DNA of 39,869 nucleotides from positions 1-39,869 of the IMG/VR virus record IMGVR_UViG_3300030098_002311, one strand, 5' to 3'. Shown one piece after another: positions 1 through 6,768 of this stretch. The notes under the pieces are model-generated. The model did no database searches. It saw only the letters and a program-made list of their open reading frames with translations, and was not told where the DNA came from. A program made the position numbers and the translations under genes. How positions within the stretch are numbered: position 1 is the first letter of the stretch; each line of letters starts with the position of its first letter. This DNA is from a virus.

Positions 1-2
1 CC

Positions 3-83
3 ACGCAAGTATATTACAGCATGGCAATAGGTGCTACTAGAATGGAAGAGGCAAAAGTCTTTCAAGTACCTTGCGATGAGTAA
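3..83 (+). CDS. Major capsid protein, C-terminal end (partial, variant copy)
   Basis: The window opens inside a gene. The 26 residues before the stop (YYSMAIGATRMEEAKVFQVP region) match the last residues of the complete capsid gene at 38154-39029 (YYSMALGATRMEETKVFQIP) with several substitutions, and a like terminator and micro-ORF follow both. It is therefore the 3' end of a homologous but diverged capsid gene. Its 5' part is outside the window. I read it as another strain's allele of the same locus, not a second capsid gene. Confidence 0.85.
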   Translation, partial: TQVYYSMAIGATRMEEAKVFQVPCDE

Positions 84-108
84 TAATTGATAGTAATATC
101 AATTCTTA

Positions 109-135
109 GGGAGGCGGGAGACTGCCTCCCTTTTT
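109..135 (+). terminator. Rho-independent terminator after capsid (variant copy)
   Basis: GGGAGGC (109-115) pairs with GCCTCCC (124-130) across an 8-base loop and is followed by TTTTT. It lies directly downstream of the capsid stop. The same structure follows the second capsid gene at 39052-39083, so it is conserved between the two versions. Confidence 0.85.
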
Positions 136-155
136 AAACAACAATGGAGGATCTT

Positions 156-236
156 ATGCCAAGAGGCAAAGGAACATACGGGTCTAAAAAAGGTAGACCA
201 ATGAAGAAACCAAAAAAAGGAAAGAAGAAAAAATAA
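156..236 (+). CDS. Lys/Gly-rich micro-protein (26 aa)
   Basis: An ATG preceded by a good Shine-Dalgarno (TGGAGG at 144-149) opens a 26-residue ORF starting MPRGKGTYGSKKGRP and ending in a run of lysines. The same ORF, with the same ribosome site and N-terminus, occurs at 39106-39189. Conservation between two diverged copies while the 3' end varies supports a translated gene. It lies between the capsid terminator and the tail adaptor gene. The composition suggests nucleic-acid or charge-based binding, but no function is known to me. Its stop overlaps the next start (TAATG). Confidence 0.75.
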   Translation: MPRGKGTYGSKKGRPMKKPKKGKKKK

Positions 237-343
237 TGAAAAAACTTTCCAATAAACAAAAAAAAATTGCACGAGTAGCAAAACCAAAAAATAGAATTAC
301 TGGTGCAGATTTTAAAAAACTAAGAAAAAAAAGAAAAGTTTAG
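236..343 (+). CDS. Basic micro-protein (35 aa), present only in the variant branch
   Basis: The start overlaps the preceding stop in a TAATG junction, which suggests translational coupling. The 35-residue product starts MKKLSNKQKKIARVAKP and is about 45% Lys+Arg. It has no counterpart between 39189 and 39193 in the other version of this locus, so it is a presence/absence gene. No domain is recognisable. Possible roles (DNA condensation, capsid decoration) are guesses. Confidence 0.6.
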   Translation: MKKLSNKQKKIARVAKPKNRITGADFKKLRKKRKV

Positions 344-347
344 TATT

Positions 348-503
348 ATGATGAAATTGACTAAAAGACAAAAGGCAGCTCTTTCCCGTCATAAAAAACA
401 TCATACTGCTAAGCACATGGCATCTATGAAAAAACTTATGTCTGAAAAAGGGATGAGTTTTTCTGAAAGCCATAAAATCACAATGAAGAAAGTAGGAGTG
501 TAA
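348..503 (+). CDS. Basic His/Met/Lys-rich micro-protein (51 aa), variant branch only
   Basis: Two adjacent ATGs (348 and 351) open an ORF of 51 or 50 residues, beginning MMKLTKRQKAALSRHKKHH and later carrying MSEKGMSFSESHKITMKK. The MKLTKRQKAAL...HMASMKKLM..G.SFSESHK pattern looks like a small basic helical protein of a type seen in marine phages; I cannot name a family. It follows the previous gene by 4 nt and abuts the next ATG directly (TAA-ATG). It is absent from the other version of the locus near 39190. Confidence 0.6.
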   Translation: MMKLTKRQKAALSRHKKHHTAKHMASMKKLMSEKGMSFSESHKITMKKVGV

Positions 504-650
504 ATGCCAAGAAAACGAAGAGGCTTATACGCAAATATAAATGCTCGTAGACGAAAAGGTATTTCAAGACCAAAATCTAAGAGTACAATAACACCGAAAG
601 CATACGCTAATATGAAAGCTGGCTTTCCTAAAAAAAAGAAAAGAAGATAA
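504..650 (+). CDS. Arg/Lys-rich micro-protein (48 aa), variant branch only
   Basis: The ORF starts directly after the previous stop and encodes 48 residues starting MPRKRRGLYANINARRRKG and ending KKKKRR. The MPRKRRGLYANI.ARRKRI start is a pattern I associate with short conserved proteins of marine podoviruses, but I know of no assigned function. The strong positive charge fits nucleic-acid binding. It ends 3 nt before the tail adaptor ATG and is missing from the other version of the locus. Confidence 0.65.
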   Translation: MPRKRRGLYANINARRRKGISRPKSKSTITPKAYANMKAGFPKKKKRR

Positions 651-653
651 TCA

Positions 654-1235
654 ATGGCTAGTGTTGTATCAATTTGCAATAGTGCGTTAAACCAGCTGGG
701 AGCTGCGAGTATTACTGCATTAACAGACAATAGTAAGAACGCAAGATTATGCAACGCTAGGTATGAAACTATTAGGGATGCGGTATATAGAAGTCATCCT
801 TGGAATTGCTTAATGAAAAAACAGCAATTGGCTCAAGATACCGCAACACCCGTATATGGTTTTAAATTTCAATTTACTTTACCTAGTGATTGTCTAAGAT
901 TAATTCATCTTGACGCTTACAATACAGATCACAAAGTAGAGGGTAGAAAAATTCTTTGCAATGAAAGTACAATTAAAATTACTTATGTTGCACAAATTAC
1001 AGATCCAAATGAGTTAGATGTATTAACAAGAGAAACTATATCAGCTGGATTAGCAGCAGATCTTGCTTATGCAATAACAGCTAATTTACAAGTTTCTAAA
1101 TTAATGCAAGAAAAGTATCAATTCAAATTATCTGAGGCTAGACATACAGACGCTAGCGAGGGATATAATATTGATCCTAACAACGGACAAGTCGATCAAA
1201 TCTTAACCGAAGATTTTATAAATAGTAGATTATAA
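654..1235 (+). CDS. Tail adaptor / tail tubular protein A (T7 gp11-like), variant copy
   Basis: A protein of 193 residues of the head-to-tail adaptor type. The N-terminal pattern (ICNSALNQLGAASITAL...NARLCNARYETIRDAVYRSHPW) matches the phage gatekeeper family in which A..C...Y...RD..L..HPW is conserved. It should form the ring between portal and nozzle and help close the capsid after packaging. It is followed 2 nt later by the nozzle gene, as in T7-like phages (gp11-gp12). A second full-length version (39193-39774) is roughly 80% identical over the same length without indels, as expected for alleles of one gene. Confidence 0.85.
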   Translation: MASVVSICNSALNQLGAASITALTDNSKNARLCNARYETIRDAVYRSHPWNCLMKKQQLAQDTATPVYGFKFQFTLPSDCLRLIHLDAYNTDHKVEGRKILCNESTIKITYVAQITDPNELDVLTRETISAGLAADLAYAITANLQVSKLMQEKYQFKLSEARHTDASEGYNIDPNNGQVDQILTEDFINSRL

Positions 1236-1237
1236 TT

Positions 1238-3745
1238 ATGGGAAAACAATTATTAAGCATCCCTAGCTTTACCGCTGGGGAGATGAGCGATAGTATGCAA
1301 GGCAGAACAGATTTTGCCAAGTATTTTTCAGCGGCATCACGAATAGAAAATTTTGTAGTATTACCACATGGACCAATAACAAGAAGACCAGGAACTTATT
1401 TTGTATCAGAAGTTAAAACAAGCTCAGCTAAAACAAGATTAGTAGCTTTCACTTTTTCAACAACTCAAACTTATATTTTAGAATTTGGCAATCAGTACAT
1501 AAGATTTTACAAAGATGATGGACAAATAACATCTGGTGGATCTGCTTATGAAATTTCTACACCTTATACTACTGCTCAACTCTTCGATTTAAAATTCGCA
1601 CAATCCGCAGATGTAATGTATATTTGCCATGAAAGTCACTCAGTTAGAAAATTATCAAGAACTGGACACACATCCTGGACACTTACAGAAGTTGAATTTA
1701 CTAATGGACCATACTTAGACAGCAACTCTACATCTGTCACAATGACACCATCCGCAACATCTGGATCTTCAATTACAATAACAGCCTCAGCTCCTACTTT
1801 TGTTTCTGGAGATGTAAATCGATTAATTAAATTTTCAGATGGTTATGCAAAAATTACTGCTTTTGGTTCAGATACATCTGTCACAGCAGAAGTTAAAGAG
1901 GATTTTGCAAATACTAATGCTGTCACAAATTGGAGCTTAGGAGCTTTTTCTTCTGTCACGGGTCATCCTCGCTGCGTATCATTTTTTGAGCAGCGTCTAG
2001 TTTTTGCTGGCACATCACAACAACCGCAAACAATGTTTTTTTCTAAATCGGGAGATTACGAAAACATGACATCGGGTAGCAATGATGACAATGCAATGAT
2101 TTATACTATTGCGTCAAACCAAGTTAATGCCATCCAGGCTATGAAAGCTACAAGAACTTTAATTGTAATGACAACTGGTGGAGAATACGCAGTATCTTCT
2201 GGAGCTGCTCAAGATGCAATCACACCTACAAACATTAATATCAGAAAACAATCTAACTATGGATCTTCTGGTGTTGATGCCTTATCAATTGGAAACGCCA
2301 CAATTTTTTTACAAAGAGCAAAAAGAAAAATTAGAGAGCTAGCTTATAATTTTGATACAGATGGTTATACAGCTCCCGACTTAACTATTCTTGCAGATCA
2401 TATTTCAGATAGCGGTATTATTGATATGTCATATCAGCAAGAGCCATATTCAATAGTTTGGTGTGTAAGAAATGATGGCGTTATGTCTGGTTTAACTTAT
2501 AACAGATTAGAGAATGTAGTTGCCTGGCACAGACATATTTTAGGTGGCAAATCAGATACTGGCAAAACTATTAAACAACAAAAAATTTCTTTTACCGCAA
2601 ACTCCACAAATGTTTCTACAACAAACAATACTATAGTTTTAACGGGTCATGGTTTAGCAACTGGAGATCCAGTTTATTATTATGCAGCATCAAATGTTAT
2701 TGGCGGATTATCAAATTCAAAAGTTTATTATGTAATATCCGTTGATGCCAATACTATTAAATTAGCAACTTCATCATCCAATGCCTCAGCTGGGACAGCA
2801 ATTAGCTTAACCTCAGCTCCAGGATCAGACACTACTCAATTTATTTATCAAGGCGTAAATATAAATAATAATATTTTATTTGTTTCATCTCACGAATTTA
2901 AAAGTGGAGATCATATTTTTTATGACAATACTGGCACAGCAATTTCTGGTTTAGCAGAAAATACAAAATATTATGTTGAAAAAATAGATGACAATCAAAT
3001 TCAACTTTATACAGACGAGGGTAGAGGTACTATTGTTAATTTAACCTCAGCTCACAGCTCCGAACAAACAGATAAAATTTTAACTCATGCTAAAGTAGAA
3101 AGTGTTGCTTGTATTGATGGCGATACTGATGAGGATCAAGTTTGGGTTATTGTTAATAGATATATTAATGGATCTACAAAAAGATATGTTGAGTATTTTA
3201 CACCTTTTGAATTTAACAAAGACTTAACTGCATTTCATTATTTAGATAGTGGACTAGCTTATTCTGGTGGCGAGACTAGCAGCTTATCTGGACTTACACA
3301 TTTAGAGGGAGAGGTAGTTGATATTATTGGAGAGGGATCAGTACAAACCTCAAAATCAGTTTCCTCTGGTGCTATTAGCCTGGACACAGCTATTGAAGAG
3401 GCAAAAGTAGGATTATTATATTCATCTGATTTACAAACAATGAGATTAGATGAGGGTTATACAGAGACAACTCAAACTAAAACAAAAAGAGTTTATGATT
3501 TGTCTGTAAGATTTCAAGATAGTGTTGGAGCTAGCGTTGGACCAAGTGGAGATAATTTAACTGCAATAGATTTTAGAGATAGTGGAGCATCAATGGATTT
3601 ACCCGTGCCATTATTTACTGGAGACAAAGCTGTTGAATTTGATGTTGGACACGGCACAGAGGGATTAATTTATGTAAAGCAGCCTCAAGCGCTGCCAATG
3701 ACTATCTTAGGAATATATCCAAGATTGGAGACAGAGAATGTCTAA
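1238..3745 (+). CDS. Tail nozzle / tail tubular protein B-like protein (835 aa)
   Basis: The N-terminus (SFTAGEMSDSMQGRTDFAKY...ENFVVLPHGPITRRPGTYF) is the signature of large phage nozzle/stabilisation proteins (functional analogue of T7 gp12), where GE.S....GR.D...Y......ENF.....G...RRPGT is conserved. It should form the distal tail tube. Residues about 451-532 and 540-613 are two copies of a beta-rich module (TGHGLATGDPVYY...YYVISVDANTIKL / SSHEFKSGDHIFY...YYVEKIDDNQIQL), each ending in LTSA, so the protein has an internal tandem duplication. It starts 2 nt after the adaptor gene and overlaps the next gene by 8 nt. Confidence 0.85.
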   Translation: MGKQLLSIPSFTAGEMSDSMQGRTDFAKYFSAASRIENFVVLPHGPITRRPGTYFVSEVKTSSAKTRLVAFTFSTTQTYILEFGNQYIRFYKDDGQITSGGSAYEISTPYTTAQLFDLKFAQSADVMYICHESHSVRKLSRTGHTSWTLTEVEFTNGPYLDSNSTSVTMTPSATSGSSITITASAPTFVSGDVNRLIKFSDGYAKITAFGSDTSVTAEVKEDFANTNAVTNWSLGAFSSVTGHPRCVSFFEQRLVFAGTSQQPQTMFFSKSGDYENMTSGSNDDNAMIYTIASNQVNAIQAMKATRTLIVMTTGGEYAVSSGAAQDAITPTNINIRKQSNYGSSGVDALSIGNATIFLQRAKRKIRELAYNFDTDGYTAPDLTILADHISDSGIIDMSYQQEPYSIVWCVRNDGVMSGLTYNRLENVVAWHRHILGGKSDTGKTIKQQKISFTANSTNVSTTNNTIVLTGHGLATGDPVYYYAASNVIGGLSNSKVYYVISVDANTIKLATSSSNASAGTAISLTSAPGSDTTQFIYQGVNINNNILFVSSHEFKSGDHIFYDNTGTAISGLAENTKYYVEKIDDNQIQLYTDEGRGTIVNLTSAHSSEQTDKILTHAKVESVACIDGDTDEDQVWVIVNRYINGSTKRYVEYFTPFEFNKDLTAFHYLDSGLAYSGGETSSLSGLTHLEGEVVDIIGEGSVQTSKSVSSGAISLDTAIEEAKVGLLYSSDLQTMRLDEGYTETTQTKTKRVYDLSVRFQDSVGASVGPSGDNLTAIDFRDSGASMDLPVPLFTGDKAVEFDVGHGTEGLIYVKQPQALPMTILGIYPRLETENV
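1253..1329. repeat. 77-bp exact repeat, internal copy (contig closure point)
   Basis: Bases 1253-1329 equal 39793-39869, the last 77 bases of the window. Immediately upstream the copies differ (TTATTA here, CTTTTA there). The exact block stops where the contig stops. This is the pattern left by an assembly graph loop with a 77-base overlap, and defines a circular map of 38,540 bp. Confidence 0.9.
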
Positions 3746-4190
3746 TATTGAAATAGTGCAATTTGAAAATAAGCACGCTGAACAAATATTAGATATTGGA
3801 TTAAATAGCGAATTACTAGAACTTAAGCCAGAGCATAGAAAATATGCTTATTATTTGGAAAGTGTTGGGATGTCGTTCACGGGTCTAATCAATGGAAAAC
3901 CTATTGCGGCTGGAGGTGTCTTTCATCTCTGGGATGGCGTTGCCGAGGGGTGGGTCTTAGCAACAAAAGAAATTTTTAACTATCCAATTTTCTGCGCAAA
4001 GCATATAAAGAATAGAACTGAAATAATTATAAATACTCACAATATAAAAAGATTACAAACAAGCGTGAAAGCAGATTGCCAAATGGCGTTAAGATTTGCT
4101 GGATGGCTAGGTCTAAAGCCAGAGGGTCGTATGGTTAATTATGGTCCCGATGGTTCAGACTTTATTAGATATGCGAGGATAATAAAATAA
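3738..4190 (+). CDS. gp13-like internal virion protein with GNAT-like fold (150 aa)
   Basis: The size, the position after the nozzle, and the pattern (FTGLINGKPIAAGGVFHLWDGVAEGWVLATKEI...RLQTSVKADCQMALRFAGWLGLKPEGRMVNYGPDGSDFIRYARI) match the DUF2833/T7 gp13 family, which resembles N-acetyltransferases. In T7, gp13 is needed for particle assembly. Whether this one acetylates anything cannot be told: the GNAT R/Q-x-x-G-x-G/A acetyl-CoA loop is not obvious. It overlaps the upstream gene by 8 nt and shares one base with the next start (TAATG), so it is part of the virion operon. Confidence 0.75.
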   Translation: MSNIEIVQFENKHAEQILDIGLNSELLELKPEHRKYAYYLESVGMSFTGLINGKPIAAGGVFHLWDGVAEGWVLATKEIFNYPIFCAKHIKNRTEIIINTHNIKRLQTSVKADCQMALRFAGWLGLKPEGRMVNYGPDGSDFIRYARIIK

Positions 4191-4645
4191 TGAGTTTTTT
4201 TGGAGACATATACGCTGGGAAAGCTGCTAACGCAGCAGCAAATTATAACGCTAAGATAATGGAGCGTAATGCTGCGATGAAAGAGCAAGAGGCTAAACAG
4301 ATTATGTCTGTTCACAATGAATATAGCCTCCCTAAATTTGATCGAACAATGGAGGAGATCCAGGGTGCTACCAAAACATCTTACCTGGTTAGGGGTGCAG
4401 CTCTCTCTGGAACACCATTAGAAATGATTTACGAACAAGAAATCCAATTACAAACTGATAGAGATATTATGAATTACAATGCTGAGAATGCAAGAGACCA
4501 GGCAAACAATGCAGCGATCCAGGCTAGAGCAGATGCTGATATGCAAAGATGGAGAGGTAAAGTTGCTAAGAAAGCATCTTACTATGCAGCTGGCGCAAGT
4601 TTATTGGATCTTGGAATGTCAGCTAAAACAGCGGGGATTGTATAA
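4190..4645 (+). CDS. Internal virion protein, gp14-like (151 aa)
   Basis: A small Ala-rich helical protein (GKAANAAANYNAKIMERNAAMKEQEAK ... NAENARDQANNAAIQARAD) in the slot of T7 gp14, between the gp13-like protein and the large core proteins. Long amphipathic helices and a small hydrophobic C-terminal patch (YYAAGASLLDLGMSA) are typical of ejection proteins that insert in the outer membrane at infection. TAATG overlaps link it to both neighbours. The assignment rests on gene order and composition, with no decisive motif. Confidence 0.65.
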   Translation: MSFFGDIYAGKAANAAANYNAKIMERNAAMKEQEAKQIMSVHNEYSLPKFDRTMEEIQGATKTSYLVRGAALSGTPLEMIYEQEIQLQTDRDIMNYNAENARDQANNAAIQARADADMQRWRGKVAKKASYYAAGASLLDLGMSAKTAGIV

Positions 4646-6768
4646 TGTCAATTAAACTTTACAAATCACAATTAACACCAACAACTAACGACAGCAATGT
4701 TGTAGATACAAGACAAATAAATTTAGGCGAGGCTCAATCTATTGGCAAAGCCATGAAAGGTATGCTGCAATCTGGAGAAAAACTTTATATCAAACACCTG
4801 GACATTAAATCTGATAATGAGCTTTTAGAAAAATCAAAAGAGATAATGAATGGCAAAGGAGATAATGAGGGTTTATCTGCAACAATTATTAAAGCTAGCG
4901 AGATGAAAGATGATAAAGCAGCTCTTCAATTATATAATGATAAATGGAAGTCTTTACTAGAAAGCTCTAAAAATGAAGTCTCCTGGATGACAAAAAAGAA
5001 ATTGTCATTATGGATGTCTAAACAACAATTAAAAGATACTAACGCTATTAAAGTTGCAACGACAACTAATATGATTAACTCTTTAAGACTTAATCATTTA
5101 GACCAAATAAATACTTGGTCTAAATCTATTATTTATGGATCAACAGCTTTGGAAAAAAATGCAGCTGCAACAGATCTTAAAAATTTTTTTAATAGCGATA
5201 AAGCAAAAGAAATATTTGGCGATGGTTTAGATAAATTAAAAAAAGATACAAATAGAAATATAGCTTTTTATGGATATAAAAATGTTTCTTTAAAAGATCA
5301 AGCTGCAGCTTTAGAGGCAGCTAAAAAAGATAAAAGATTAGATATAGAAGATGTTGAAAAATTAAAAACTCATTTTAAAACTTCTAAAACTTCAAGCAAT
5401 AATCTTAATAAAGATAATGTTTCTAAAATGGAAAGCGCTTTAGAAAGCGGCATCATGTACGATCAAGACGAATGGAATGCTGCATGGCAAACTGCTACCG
5501 AGGGAAACGATCAAAAAACTTTATTAAAATTAAAAAATATGGCTGATGATGCAGCAATTTATTCTCAACTTAGCACAATGTCTGTAGCTGAAATTGAGAA
5601 TAGAAGAAATATTTTACAAGAATATGTAAATAAAAATTTGCGTGAGGGTAAAGGTACTGAATTACAATATGCAAGAAATTTAGAAATAACTAAAAAATAT
5701 CTTGCGAAACTAACTACAGATCTTAATAAAGATCAATTAACAACAGCTCATCAAAAAGGATTAATAACTTTAAATGAAATTGGTTTTGAAAAAATGCTGG
5801 CTCCAGGCGGAAGTGTTGATGATTTTACAAGCTCTATAAATGAAAGAATTGCTAAAGCAAAATCAGTAGCAAGTTTTTATAAAAGAGAAGTTAAATTTTT
5901 TACTGCAAATGAGGAAAAACAAATAAGTGCTGCTTTTGCAGCTGCAGATACTAAAGATGAATTAATACAAATTTCAACAATTTTAGTTAAAGCATTTGGT
6001 ACAGATAGCGATCTAGCTTTTAAACAGCTTACAAAAAATAACACAATACTTTCTACTATTGGCGGACTTACTATTATGAATGATTACGAACCAAGCCAAA
6101 ATGTAGATTTAATTGCAGAGGGATTTTTAATTTCTAAAAATAAACAATTAGCTCCAATATATAAAATTAAAACTACTGATACGGGATATTTAGCTGCAGT
6201 AGCAAAATATCAAAAAACATTTTTGGATAACGAAGATACTTTTAACAATATTGTTCAAGCAGCTAATTATATTTACATGGCTCAATTAAGAAACGATGGC
6301 AAAACTACAAATGATTTTAAAGCTAGTGATTGGGAAAAAGCATTTATTATGGCATCTGGTGGTAATAAAAAAGATGGATTTATATTTGATAGTAATTTCG
6401 GTGGTTATGACAAAGACACAAGAGGAAACCAGGTTCACATTCCGCCATGGTTAGAAAACGGAAAGTTTGAGGATATTGTAGAAAGATTTAAAGCAGATGA
6501 AAATTTATGGTTAAAAGCATCTGTACTTGAAAGCAATGCTATTATTGGAGATGGTGCATTAAAAGGAGAAGAGATTACTTTAGCAGAAATTTTTAAAGAG
6601 GATGATCCTTATTTTGTAAGTGTTGGAAATGGTAAATACAAAGTAGCTATGGGGGAAAATCCTACTGAGCCAGGCTCAGAGCCAGAATATTTAATGAATA
6701 AAGATGGCGGCTATTTCATTATTAACATTAATAAAATTAGAGACGAAATAATTACGGGAATGAAATAA
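4645..6768 (+). CDS. Large internal virion/ejection protein (707 aa)
   Basis: A Lys/Asn-rich, predominantly helical protein without membrane segments or recognisable enzymatic motifs. Its middle (residues about 200-480) alternates charged helices such as DQAAALEAAKKDKRLDIEDVEKLKTHF. The position corresponds to the first large core protein (gp15 slot) of T7-like phages, which builds the periplasmic channel for DNA ejection; that role is inferred from synteny only. The next gene overlaps by one base (TAATG). Confidence 0.6.
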   Translation: MSIKLYKSQLTPTTNDSNVVDTRQINLGEAQSIGKAMKGMLQSGEKLYIKHLDIKSDNELLEKSKEIMNGKGDNEGLSATIIKASEMKDDKAALQLYNDKWKSLLESSKNEVSWMTKKKLSLWMSKQQLKDTNAIKVATTTNMINSLRLNHLDQINTWSKSIIYGSTALEKNAAATDLKNFFNSDKAKEIFGDGLDKLKKDTNRNIAFYGYKNVSLKDQAAALEAAKKDKRLDIEDVEKLKTHFKTSKTSSNNLNKDNVSKMESALESGIMYDQDEWNAAWQTATEGNDQKTLLKLKNMADDAAIYSQLSTMSVAEIENRRNILQEYVNKNLREGKGTELQYARNLEITKKYLAKLTTDLNKDQLTTAHQKGLITLNEIGFEKMLAPGGSVDDFTSSINERIAKAKSVASFYKREVKFFTANEEKQISAAFAAADTKDELIQISTILVKAFGTDSDLAFKQLTKNNTILSTIGGLTIMNDYEPSQNVDLIAEGFLISKNKQLAPIYKIKTTDTGYLAAVAKYQKTFLDNEDTFNNIVQAANYIYMAQLRNDGKTTNDFKASDWEKAFIMASGGNKKDGFIFDSNFGGYDKDTRGNQVHIPPWLENGKFEDIVERFKADENLWLKASVLESNAIIGDGALKGEEITLAEIFKEDDPYFVSVGNGKYKVAMGENPTEPGSEPEYLMNKDGGYFIININKIRDEIITGMK

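Noticed and set aside
99-287. Minus-strand ORF of 62 aa opposite the micro-ORFs
   Set aside because: Low-complexity Phe/Leu product produced by the antisense of A-rich coding sequence and the terminator; no ribosome site.
654-1235. True duplication of the tail adaptor gene (two paralogues in one genome)
   Set aside because: Both copies lie in the same relative context next to a capsid end and a nozzle start, and the contig ends in an exact 77-bp overlap. Strain variation in a circular assembly explains this more simply.
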